A program made the position numbers and the translations under genes. The notes under the pieces are model-generated. The model ran no database searches, had not been told where the DNA came from, and saw only the letters and a list, made by a program, of their open reading frames with translations. Shown in pieces: positions 37,944 through 45,363 of a DNA stretch of 64,000 nt. Each line of letters starts with the position of its first letter. Position 1 is the stretch's first letter. The stretch is from NCBI RefSeq assembly GCF_028736035.1, contig NZ_CP117866.1:2542001-2606000 (forward strand). The letters are read 5' to 3'. The stretch comes from Streptomyces sp. T12 (GTDB lineage Bacteria > Actinomycetota > Actinomycetes > Streptomycetales > Streptomycetaceae).

Positions 37944-38708
37944 ATGGGTGTCTCCACCTCGTCCCCGGAAAAAGGGCCCGAAAAAAATGGAATCGCCGTC
38001 GTCACGGTCGACTTCCCCCCGGTGAACGCCCTGCCGGTGGCGGGCTGGTTCGCCCTGGCCGACGCCGTGCGGGCGGCGGGACGCGACCCGGAGGTGCGGT
38101 GTGTCGTCATCGCGGGCGAGGGGCGCGGATTCAACGCGGGCGTGGACATCAAGGAGATACAGCGGGACGGGCACAGCGCGCTGATCGGCGCCAACCGCGC
38201 CTGCGCGCAGGCCTTCGGGGCGGTGTACGACTGCGAGGTGCCCGTCGTCGCGGCCGTGCACGGCTTCTGCCTGGGCGGCGGTATCGGCCTGGTGGGCAAC
38301 GCGGACGCGATCGTGGCGAGCGAGGACGCCACCTTCGGGCTGCCCGAGCTGGACCGGGGAGCACTGGGCGCGGCCACCCATCTGGCCCGGCTGGTCCCCC
38401 AGCACCTGATGCGCGCGCTGTACTACACCTCGCGCACGGCGACCGCGGCCGAGTTGCACGCGCACGGCTCGGTGTGGCGGGTCGTGCCGCGCGAGGAACT
38501 GCGCGCCGCGGCCCTGGAGCTGGCCCGCGAGATCGCCGCCAAGGACGGGCAGCTGCTGCGCCTGGCCAAGGCCGCCATCAACGGCATCGATCCGGTCGAC
38601 GTGCGCCGCAGCTACCGCTTCGAACAGGGCTTCACCTTCGAGGCAGGACTCAGCGGGGTGGCCGACCGGGTCCGTGACACCTTCGGCAAGACGGATGAGG
38701 GGGCGTAG
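37944..38708 (+). CDS. echA20: EchA20-like crotonase (steroid D-ring hydrolase)
   Basis: 254 aa crotonase-superfamily protein. ATG at 37944; AAAGG lies some distance upstream, so translation may be weak. Oxyanion-hole motifs: VIAGEGRGFNAGVDIKEI and VHGFCLGGGIGLVGNADAI; active-site region FGLPELDRGALGAATHLARLV. In Mycobacterium, EchA20 hydrolyses ring D of HIEC-CoA to give the substrate of IpdAB. The assignment rests on sequence type plus identical order echA20-ipdA-ipdB-ipdC. Its stop codon directly abuts the ipdA GTG. Confidence 0.85.
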   Translation: MGVSTSSPEKGPEKNGIAVVTVDFPPVNALPVAGWFALADAVRAAGRDPEVRCVVIAGEGRGFNAGVDIKEIQRDGHSALIGANRACAQAFGAVYDCEVPVVAAVHGFCLGGGIGLVGNADAIVASEDATFGLPELDRGALGAATHLARLVPQHLMRALYYTSRTATAAELHAHGSVWRVVPREELRAAALELAREIAAKDGQLLRLAKAAINGIDPVDVRRSYRFEQGFTFEAGLSGVADRVRDTFGKTDEGA

Positions 38709-39545
38709 GTGAGTGACAAGACGATGACCGCCGACCAGGTCGTCTCCCTGCTGCACAGCGGCATGACCCTCGGCATCGGCGGCTGGGGCTCGCGCCGCAA
38801 ACCCATGGCCCTGGTCAGGGCAGTGCTCCGGTCCGATGTCACCGACCTCACCGTCGTCTCGTACGGCGGCCCGGACGTCGGCATGCTCGCCGCCGCCGGC
38901 CGGATCCGGAAGCTGGTCGCCCCCTTCGCCACCCTCGACTCCATCCCCCTCGAACCGCACTTCCGCGCGGCCCGGGAGCGCGGCGCCTTCGAGCTGATGG
39001 AGATCGACGAGGCGATGTTCATGTGGGGCCTGCACGCGGCCGCGAACCGGCTGCCCTTCCTGCCGGTGCGGGCCGGGATCGGTTCGGATGTGATGCGGGT
39101 CAACCCGGGCCTGCGGACGGTGACCTCGCCGTACGACGACGGGGAGACGTTCGTCGCCATGCCCGCGCTGCGGCTCGACGCGGCCCTGGTCCACGTCAAC
39201 CGCGCCGACCGGCTGGGCAACGGGCAGTATCTGGGCCCCGACCCGTATTTCGACGACCTGTTCTGCGAGGCGGCCGACGCGGCGTACGTCTCGTGCGAAC
39301 GGGTCGTCGACACCGCCGAGTTGACGAAGGACGCGGCCCCACAGTCGCTGCTGATCAAGCGGCACACGGTGACCGGTGTCGTCGAGGCCCCGAACGGGGC
39401 GCACTTCACGTCCTGCGCGCCCGGCTACGGCCGGGACGAGGCGTTCCAGAAGACGTACGCGACCACGCCGTGGCCGGAGTTCGCGGCGCGGTTCCTCGGC
39501 GGGGACGAACAGACGTACCAGTCGGCGGTCAGGGAGGGGTCATGA
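38709..39545 (+). CDS. ipdA: IpdA, COCHEA-CoA hydrolase alpha subunit (CoA-transferase fold)
   Basis: 278 aa from the GTG at 38709. The fold is that of class I CoA-transferase alpha subunits (GMTLGIGGWGSRRKPMALVRA, VVSYGGPDVGML), but the MEIDEAMFMWGLHAAANRLPFLPVRAG segment fits IpdA, which with IpdB hydrolyses ring C of COCHEA-CoA rather than transferring CoA. The stop overlaps the ipdB start (ATGA), so the two subunits are made in equal amounts. Confidence 0.88.
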   Translation: MSDKTMTADQVVSLLHSGMTLGIGGWGSRRKPMALVRAVLRSDVTDLTVVSYGGPDVGMLAAAGRIRKLVAPFATLDSIPLEPHFRAARERGAFELMEIDEAMFMWGLHAAANRLPFLPVRAGIGSDVMRVNPGLRTVTSPYDDGETFVAMPALRLDAALVHVNRADRLGNGQYLGPDPYFDDLFCEAADAAYVSCERVVDTAELTKDAAPQSLLIKRHTVTGVVEAPNGAHFTSCAPGYGRDEAFQKTYATTPWPEFAARFLGGDEQTYQSAVREGS

Positions 39546-40285
39546 CGGAGGTCCCCCGCACGCCCCTTCTCCCGGCCACCCGCGCCGAGTACTGCGTGAT
39601 CGCCTGCGCCGAGGCCTGGCGCGACGCCGGTGAGATCCTGGCGAGCCCGATGGGCCTGATCCCGTCCGTGGGGGCCCGGCTGGCACGGCTCACGTTCTCG
39701 CCGGACCTGCTGCTGACCGACGGCGAGGCGATGCTCGTCCGCCCGGACGGGACGACCGAGGGCTGGCTGCCGTACCGGCAGCACCTGGCCCTGGTCACCG
39801 GTGGCCGGCGGCACGTGATGATGGGCGCGAGCCAGATCGACCGGTACGGCAACCAGAACATCTCGTGCGTCGGCGACTGGGAGCAGCCGAAACGGCAGCT
39901 GCTCGGGGTGCGCGGCGCGCCGGTCAACACCCTCAACAACCCGACCAGTTACTGGATCCCGCGGCATTCGCGCCGGGTGTTCGTCGAGAAGGTCGACATG
40001 GTGTGCGGGGTGGGCTACGACCACGCGGGCGGCGCTCGCTATCACCGCATCCCCCGTGTCGTCTCCGACCTCGGCGTCTTCGACTTCGCCACGCCCGACC
40101 ACGCGATGCGTCTGGCCTCGCTCCATCCGGGAGTCACGCCGGCGCAGGTCAGGGAGGCGACCGCGTTCGACCTGGTCGTCCCGGACGACGTGCCGCCGAC
40201 CCGCGAACCCACCGCCGCCGAACTGCGCCTCATCCGCGAGGTCATCGACCCGGCGAACACCCGCGCCAGGGAGGTCGGCGCGTGA
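39542..40285 (+). CDS. ipdB: IpdB, COCHEA-CoA hydrolase beta subunit
   Basis: 247 aa, class I CoA-transferase beta fold: RAEYCVIACAEAWRDAGEILASPMG, LLLTDGEAMLV and MMGASQIDRYGNQNIS, ending in DHAMRLASLHPGVT. Partner of IpdA; ATGA overlap upstream and GTGA overlap with ipdC downstream. The catalytic Glu of true CoA-transferases is not expected in this family. Cytoplasmic. Confidence 0.88.
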   Translation: MTEVPRTPLLPATRAEYCVIACAEAWRDAGEILASPMGLIPSVGARLARLTFSPDLLLTDGEAMLVRPDGTTEGWLPYRQHLALVTGGRRHVMMGASQIDRYGNQNISCVGDWEQPKRQLLGVRGAPVNTLNNPTSYWIPRHSRRVFVEKVDMVCGVGYDHAGGARYHRIPRVVSDLGVFDFATPDHAMRLASLHPGVTPAQVREATAFDLVVPDDVPPTREPTAAELRLIREVIDPANTRAREVGA

Positions 40286-41328
40286 GGGAGACGCCGCTGA
40301 CCCGGCTGGTCGGTGTCCGCCACCCGATCGTGCAGACGGGGATGGGCTGGGTGGCGGGCCCCCGGCTGGTCTCGGCGACGGCGAACGCGGGTGCGCTGGG
40401 CATCCTGGCCTCCGCGACGATGACCGTCGACCGGCTCCGTGAGGCGATACGCGAGGTCAGGTCCCGTACGGACGCGCCGTTCGGCGTGAATCTGCGCGCG
40501 GACGCCTCGGACGCCGGCGACCGGGTCCGCGTCCTGATCGACGAGGGCGTGCGCGTCGCCTCCTTCGCTCTCGCGCCCTCCCCCGGGCTGATCGCCGAGC
40601 TCAAGGACGCGGGCGTGATCGTCATCCCCTCGATCGGCGCCCGGCGGCATGCCGAGAAAGTCGCGGCTTGGGGTGCGGACGCGGTGATCGTGCAGGGCGG
40701 GGAGGGCGGCGGGCACACCGGTGAGGTGGCGACGACGGTACTGCTGCCGCAGGTGGTCGACGCCGTGGACATACCGGTCGTGGCGGCGGGCGGTTTCTTC
40801 GACGGCCGGGGACTGGTCGCGGCGCTGGCCTACGGAGCGGCGGGGGTCGCGATGGGCACGCGGTTCCTGCTGACGTCGGACTCGACGGTGCCGGATGCGG
40901 TGAAGGCGCGGTATCTGGCGGCGACGGTCCGGGACGTCACCGTCACTACGGCCGTGGACGGCCTGCCCCACCGCATGCTGCGTACGGAGCTGGTCGACGC
41001 CCTGGAGCGCTCGGGCCGTGCGAGGGCTCTCCTCCAGGCGGTCCGCAGGGCGGCGGGCTACCGGAAGCTCTCCGGCACGAGCTGGCGCCGGATGGTCCGG
41101 GACGGTCGTGCGCTCAGGCACGGCAAGGACCTGAGCTGGAGCCAGGTCCTGCTCGCCGCGAACACGCCGATGCTGCTGAAGGCGTCGATGGTGGACGGCC
41201 GTACGGATCTGGGGGTGATGGCGTCCGGGCAGGTCGCCGGGGTAATCGATGACCTGCCGTCCTGCGCGGAACTGGTGGAGCGGATCATGAAGGAGGCCGA
41301 GGAGGTGCGGGAGCGCCTCCAGGACTGA
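40282..41328 (+). CDS. ipdC: IpdC, nitronate monooxygenase-family flavin reductase
   Basis: 348 aa from the GTG at 40282 (GTGA overlap with ipdB). TIM-barrel NMO/2-nitropropane dioxygenase fold: HPIVQTGMGWVAGPRLVSATANAG, FGVNLRADA, phosphate/FMN loops VQGGEGGGHTGEV and VVAAGGFFDGRGLVAALAYGAAGVAMGTRFL. In the HIP pathway IpdC is an FMN enzyme acting on 5-hydroxy-HIC-CoA with IpdF. It ends the four-gene coupled operon. Alone it could be a nitronate monooxygenase; context decides. Confidence 0.87.
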   Translation: MRETPLTRLVGVRHPIVQTGMGWVAGPRLVSATANAGALGILASATMTVDRLREAIREVRSRTDAPFGVNLRADASDAGDRVRVLIDEGVRVASFALAPSPGLIAELKDAGVIVIPSIGARRHAEKVAAWGADAVIVQGGEGGGHTGEVATTVLLPQVVDAVDIPVVAAGGFFDGRGLVAALAYGAAGVAMGTRFLLTSDSTVPDAVKARYLAATVRDVTVTTAVDGLPHRMLRTELVDALERSGRARALLQAVRRAAGYRKLSGTSWRRMVRDGRALRHGKDLSWSQVLLAANTPMLLKASMVDGRTDLGVMASGQVAGVIDDLPSCAELVERIMKEAEEVRERLQD

Positions 41329-41331
41329 CAG

Positions 41332-41380
41332 CTACAGCCTCTCGTTGATCGTCACGTTCGTCCGCGCCCTCGCACATCGG
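41332..41380 (-). pseudogene. remnant of a thiolase 3' end
   Basis: Read on the minus strand this 49-bp piece repeats the last codons of the adjacent thiolase gene (41415-41468): ATGTGCGAGGGC, a short deletion, then ACGAACGTGACGATC and a stop TAG. Shared blocks of 14 bp (GATCGTCACGTTCG) and 13 bp (CCCTCGCACATCG) are in the same order and spacing apart from the deletion. It is a decayed duplicate or the scar of a lost thiolase copy. Confidence 0.6.
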
Positions 41381-41414
41381 CACCACCCCGACGGCCCCCT
41401 CGGTCCCGCCGTCG

Positions 41415-42572
41415 TCAAAGCCGCTCAACGATCGTCACGTTCGCCTGCCCGCCGCCCTCGCACATCGTCTGCAGCCCGAACCGGCCTCCGGTGCGCTCCA
41501 GTTCGTGCAGCAGGGTCGTCATCAGTTTCACTCCGGTCGCGCCCAGGGGGTGGCCCAGCGCGATGGCACCCCCATTGACGTTGACCTTCTCCGGGTCCGC
41601 GCCGGTCTCCTTCAGCCAGGCCAGGACGACCGGAGCGAAGGCCTCGTTGATCTCGACGAGGTCGATGTCGTCGATGGACAGGCCGGTCTTCTTCAGGGCG
41701 TGGGCGGTGGCGGGGATGGGGGCGGTGAGCATGCGGATGGGATCCTCACCGCGCACCGAGAGGTGGTGCACCCGGGCCCGGGGCGTGAGCCCATGCTCGC
41801 GCACCGCCCGCTCCGAGGCCAGCAGCATCGCCGCCGCGCCGTCGGAGACCTGCGAGGAACAGGCGGCCGTGATCGTGCCGCCGTCGATGACGGGCTTCAG
41901 CCCGGCCATCTTCTCCAGGGAGGTGTCCCGGCGCGGCCCCTCGTCGACGGCGACCCGGCCGTAGGGCACGAGCTCCCGCTCGAAGCGGCCCTCGTCGATC
42001 GCCCGCAGCGCTCGCCGGTGCGAGCGCAGGGCGAACTCCTCCTGGTCCTGCCGGCTGATCCCCCACTTCGCGGCGATCATCTCGGCGCCGACGAACTGGT
42101 TGACGGGCTTCTCCCCGTACCGCGCCCGCCAGCCCTCGCTGCCGGCGAAGGGGCCCGCCGTCAGCCCCAGCGGCTCGGCGGCCTGCCGGGTGGCGAAGGC
42201 GATGGGGATCATCGACATGTTCTGCACGCCGCCCGCGACCACCAGGTCCTGGGTGCCGGACAGCACGCCCTGCGCCGCGAAGTGCACGGCCTGCTGCGAG
42301 GACCCGCACTGCCGGTCCACGGTCACGCCCGGCACCTCCTCGGGCAGCCCGGCGGCCAGCCAGCAGGTCCGCGCGATGTCCCCGGCCTGCGGCCCCACGG
42401 CGTCCAGACAGCCGAAGACGACGTCCTCGACGGCGGCCGGATCCATGCCCGCGCGCGAGACGAGTTCCTTGAGGACATGCGCGCCCAGGTCGGCCGGATG
42501 GACCCCGCTGAGCCCTCCTGCGCGCCGCCCGACGGGCGTACGGACCGCTTCGACGATGTAGGCCTCGGCCAT
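41415..42572 (-). CDS. fadA6: FadA6-like acetyl-CoA acetyltransferase (thiolase)
   Basis: 385 aa. ATG at 42570-42572, GAGGGAG upstream. Thiolase catalytic residues are complete: acyl-accepting Cys89 in TVDRQCGSSQQAVH, His in NGGAIALGHPLGATG and the second Cys in QTMCEGGGQANVTI. In mycobacteria FadA6 cleaves the last ring-derived beta-ketoacyl-CoA in the HIP pathway and is neighbour to kstR2, exactly as here. It is 49 bp downstream of the TetR gene. Confidence 0.9.
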   Translation of the reverse strand: MAEAYIVEAVRTPVGRRAGGLSGVHPADLGAHVLKELVSRAGMDPAAVEDVVFGCLDAVGPQAGDIARTCWLAAGLPEEVPGVTVDRQCGSSQQAVHFAAQGVLSGTQDLVVAGGVQNMSMIPIAFATRQAAEPLGLTAGPFAGSEGWRARYGEKPVNQFVGAEMIAAKWGISRQDQEEFALRSHRRALRAIDEGRFERELVPYGRVAVDEGPRRDTSLEKMAGLKPVIDGGTITAACSSQVSDGAAAMLLASERAVREHGLTPRARVHHLSVRGEDPIRMLTAPIPATAHALKKTGLSIDDIDLVEINEAFAPVVLAWLKETGADPEKVNVNGGAIALGHPLGATGVKLMTTLLHELERTGGRFGLQTMCEGGGQANVTIVERL

Positions 42573-42621
42573 GGCAACCCATCTCCCTCACAGATAAGGG
42601 CACATCAACGGCTACTGACGG

Positions 42622-43242
42622 CTATTCACGTACGGCGATCCCGTCCAGCACCATCGACAGGTACTGCCGGGCGATCTCCTCCGGGCTGTGCTGTCCGCCG
42701 GGCCGGTACCAGGACGCGGCGACCCACACCGTGTCCCGCACGAACCGGTAGGTCAGCCGGACGTCGAGGTCGGACCGGAACACCTCGGCCGCGACCCCGC
42801 GCTCCAGCGTGGACAGCCACGCCTTCTCGAACCTGCGCTGCGACTCGGCGAGGAACGCGAACCGCTCCTGCGCCACCAGCTGTCTGTTCTCCTTCTGGTA
42901 GATCGCGACGGCGGCCCGATGCCGGTCGATCTCCCGGAACGACTCGGTGACCAGCGCCTGAAGCGTCTCGCGCGGGTCCAGCTCGGCCTCCAGGACGGCG
43001 TCGTAGCCACTCCACAGCTCGTCGAGGAAGGTCCGCAGGATCTCCTCCAGCATCGACTCCTTGGAGTCGAAGTGGTAGTAGAGGCTGCCCGCGAGCATGC
43101 CCGCGTGGTCGGCGATCTTGCGAACGGTGGTGGCGTTGTAGCCCTGCTCGGCGAAGACCTCGGCGGCGGTGTCGAGGAGTTCGCGGCGCCTGACGGCTGC
43201 GGCGGTCACCTGGGGCTTCTTCTTGGTCGGCACGGGGTCCAT
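42622..43242 (-). CDS. kstR2: TetR-family regulator, KstR2-like
   Basis: 206 aa. ATG at 43240-43242 with AGGA upstream. The N-terminal HTH (about 18-65) reads RRRELLDTAAEVFAEQGYNATTVRKIADHAGMLAGSLYYHFDSKESML. The C-terminal ligand domain has ESFREIDRHRAAVAIYQKENRQL, typical of KstR2 and related acyl-CoA-responsive repressors. KstR2 represses the HIP genes and releases DNA on binding HIP-CoA. Two copies of one palindrome at 37904 and 44047 are the likely operators. The gene lies between fadA6 and the IpdF-like SDR, the mycobacterial order. Confidence 0.85.
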   Translation of the reverse strand: MDPVPTKKKPQVTAAAVRRRELLDTAAEVFAEQGYNATTVRKIADHAGMLAGSLYYHFDSKESMLEEILRTFLDELWSGYDAVLEAELDPRETLQALVTESFREIDRHRAAVAIYQKENRQLVAQERFAFLAESQRRFEKAWLSTLERGVAAEVFRSDLDVRLTYRFVRDTVWVAASWYRPGGQHSPEEIARQYLSMVLDGIAVRE

Positions 43243-43249
43243 TGTCGTC

Positions 43250-44032
43250 CTAGGCGCGCTGGCTGCTGACGGAGACGATCTCTCCCGTCATGTACGAGGA
43301 GTAGCCGGAGGCCAGGAAGACGATCACGTTGGCCACCTCCCACGGCTCGGCGTACCGCCCGAAGGCCTCGCGCGCGGTCAGTTCCTCCAGCAGTTCGGGG
43401 GTGGTCACCTTCGCCAGGTGCGGGTGCATGGCGAGGCTCGGCGACACCGCGTTGACCCGCACCCCGTACTCGGCCGCCTCGATCGCGGCGCACCGGGTCA
43501 GCGCCATCACGCCCGCCTTCGCGGCCGCGTAGTGCGCCTGCCCTGCCTGGGCGCGCCAGCCGACGACGGAGGCGTTGTTGACGATCACGCCGCCGGTGTC
43601 CCGCATGCGGCGCAGGGCGGCCCGGGTGCACCTGAAGGTGCCGTTCAAGGTCACGTCGAGGACCCTCGACCACTGTCCGTCGGTCATGTCGACGAGCGGC
43701 GAAGTCCCGCCGAGGCCCGCGTTGTTGACGAGGACGTCGAGCCGGCCGTGCTCCTGTACGGCGGTGTCGAACAGCGCCTGCACCTGTGTCTCGTCGGTGA
43801 CATCGCACACCGCGGAGGCCACCGCCCCCTCGAACTCCCGGGCAAGCTCCGCCTCGTACTCCTTCAGTCGCCGCGCGTGCGCATCGCTGATCAGCACGCG
43901 CGCGCCCTCTTCGAGGAAGCGGCGCGCGGTCGCCCCGCCGATGCCCGCGCCGGCCGCCGCGGTGATGACGGCGGTGCGCCCGCGGAGCAGTGCATGCCCG
44001 GGAACGTACGTCGGCGCCTCGACGTTTGTCAT
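43250..44032 (-). CDS. SDR oxidoreductase, IpdF-like
   Basis: 260 aa. Rossmann TAAAGAGIGGATARRFLEEGARVLISDAHARRL, NNAGLGGTSPL, catalytic NNASVVGWRAQAGQAHYAAAKAG. Position next to kstR2 and divergent from an acyl-CoA dehydrogenase corresponds to Rv3559c (IpdF), which oxidises the 5-hydroxyl of HIC-CoA. Only 7 bp separate it from the TetR gene, so SDR, tetR and thiolase form one transcript from the operator at 44047. Confidence 0.85.
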   Translation of the reverse strand: MTNVEAPTYVPGHALLRGRTAVITAAAGAGIGGATARRFLEEGARVLISDAHARRLKEYEAELAREFEGAVASAVCDVTDETQVQALFDTAVQEHGRLDVLVNNAGLGGTSPLVDMTDGQWSRVLDVTLNGTFRCTRAALRRMRDTGGVIVNNASVVGWRAQAGQAHYAAAKAGVMALTRCAAIEAAEYGVRVNAVSPSLAMHPHLAKVTTPELLEELTAREAFGRYAEPWEVANVIVFLASGYSSYMTGEIVSVSSQRA

Positions 44033-44046
44033 GGCAGCACGCTAAC

Positions 44047-44065
44047 CTACCAAACACTTGTTAGG
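44047..44065. promoter_or_regulatory. KstR2-like TetR operator (divergent ipdF / fadE)
   Basis: CTACCAAACACTTGTTAGG, second copy of the palindrome at 37904-37924. On the complementary strand the core AACAAGTGTTTGGT fits the mycobacterial KstR2 consensus AnCAAGnnCTTGnT with one mismatch. It lies 15 bp before the IpdF-like start and 58 bp before the acyl-CoA dehydrogenase start. Confidence 0.72.
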
Positions 44066-44122
44066 GAAGAAGTCGCAGGGAGCTCGTAGGACTTGTAGGG
44101 CTCGTAGGGAGGGAAGGCGACC

Positions 44123-45262
44123 GTGGACCTCACCCACTCCGCCGCCGATGGGGCGTTCCACGCCGAGGCCCGCGCCTGGCTGCGCGCGCATGTGCCGCCC
44201 GATCCGCTCCCGTCCCTGGAGACCGAGGAGGGCTTCGCGGCGCACCGGGCGTGGGAGGCCGAACTCGCCGCCGACCGCTGGTCGGTGATCAACTGGCCGA
44301 CGGCGTACGGCGGCCGGGACGCCTCACTCGTGCGGTGGCTGCTGTTCGAGGAGGAGTACTACGCGGCAGGTGCCCCGGGCCGCGTCAGCCAGAACGGCGT
44401 CAGCCTCCTCGCCCCGACCCTCTTCGACCACGGCACAAAGGAGCAACGCGCGCGTGTGCTGCCCTCCATGGCCACCGGCGAGGTGGTCTGGGCTCAGGCG
44501 TGGTCGGAGCCGGAGGCGGGCTCGGACCTGGCCTCGCTCAGGTCGAGGGCCGTGCGCACGGCCGGCGGTTGGCTGCTGTCCGGCCAGAAGACCTGGTCCT
44601 CTCGCGCGGCATTCGCCGACCGCGCGTTCGGCCTGTTCCGCACCGACCCGCACGCCCCGAAGCCCCACCAGGGCCTGACCTACCTGATGTTCGACCTGCG
44701 CGCCCCCGGCGTCACCGTCCGCCCCATCGCCCGCCTCGACGGCAAGCCCGCCTTCGCCGAGCTGTTCCTGGACGAGGTGTTCGTGCCGGACGAGGACGTG
44801 ATCGGCGAGCCGGGCCAGGGCTGGCGCATCGCGATGTCCACGGCGGGCAACGAGCGAGGTCTGATGCTCCGCTCCCCCGGCCGTTTCCTCGCGAGCGCCG
44901 ACCGGCTTCATCGCCTCTGGCAAGCACAAGGCAGCCCGCAGAGCACATGGAACCGCGTGGCCGACGCCCTGATCGGCGCCCGCGCCTACCAGCTCTTCAC
45001 CTTCGCCGCCGCCTCCCGCTTCCTGGACGGCGAGTCGATCGGCCCGGAGTCCAGCCTGAACAAGGTCTTCTGGTCGGAGTACGACATCGCACTGCACGAG
45101 ACGGCCCTCGATCTGCTGGGCGCCGAGAGCGAGTTGACCGACACCGACTGGTGCGAGCGGTACGTCTTCTCCCTCGCCGGCCCCATCTACGCCGGGACGA
45201 ACGAGATCCAGCGCGACATCATCGCCGAGCGACTGCTCGGCCTGCCGAAGGGGCGACGCTGA
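44123..45262 (+). CDS. acyl-CoA dehydrogenase, large subunit (FadE30/FadE31-like)
   Basis: 379 aa from the GTG at 44123 (AGGGAGGG upstream; a short 9-bp triple repeat CTCGTAGGA-type lies just before). FAD/acyl-CoA motifs: AQAWSEPEAGSDLASL, WTSRAAFADRAFG-type WSSRAAFADRAFG and the C-terminal FSLAGPIYAGTNEIQRDIIAERLLGLP. Steroid-specific acyl-CoA dehydrogenases of this group are alpha2beta2 heterotetramers with adjacent genes; the next acyl-CoA dehydrogenase gene is the probable partner. By length and position it is closest to FadE30 or FadE31. Confidence 0.88.
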   Translation: MDLTHSAADGAFHAEARAWLRAHVPPDPLPSLETEEGFAAHRAWEAELAADRWSVINWPTAYGGRDASLVRWLLFEEEYYAAGAPGRVSQNGVSLLAPTLFDHGTKEQRARVLPSMATGEVVWAQAWSEPEAGSDLASLRSRAVRTAGGWLLSGQKTWSSRAAFADRAFGLFRTDPHAPKPHQGLTYLMFDLRAPGVTVRPIARLDGKPAFAELFLDEVFVPDEDVIGEPGQGWRIAMSTAGNERGLMLRSPGRFLASADRLHRLWQAQGSPQSTWNRVADALIGARAYQLFTFAAASRFLDGESIGPESSLNKVFWSEYDIALHETALDLLGAESELTDTDWCERYVFSLAGPIYAGTNEIQRDIIAERLLGLPKGRR

Positions 45263-45363
45263 TGCGGCAGGGCTCCGCCGATGCCAAGGGGGACGACGCG
45301 GACACCCGCGGTGCCGTGGTGACGCCGGCCGGGACGCCGCCACTGCCGAAGGGACCTCGCTGA
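45262..45363 (+). CDS. 33-aa translationally coupled mini-ORF between two fadE genes
   Basis: The frame opens with ATG sharing a base with the upstream stop (TGATG at 45260-45264) and closes with TGA sharing a base with the next ATG (TGATG at 45361-45365). The last codons (LPKGPR) and the junction GCTGATGCGG copy the end of the upstream gene (LPKGRR, GCTGATGCGG), so the 101-bp segment probably arose by duplication of the junction plus filler. Peptide begins MRQGSADAKGDD. Function doubtful; it keeps coupling intact. Confidence 0.4.
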   Translation: MRQGSADAKGDDADTRGAVVTPAGTPPLPKGPR

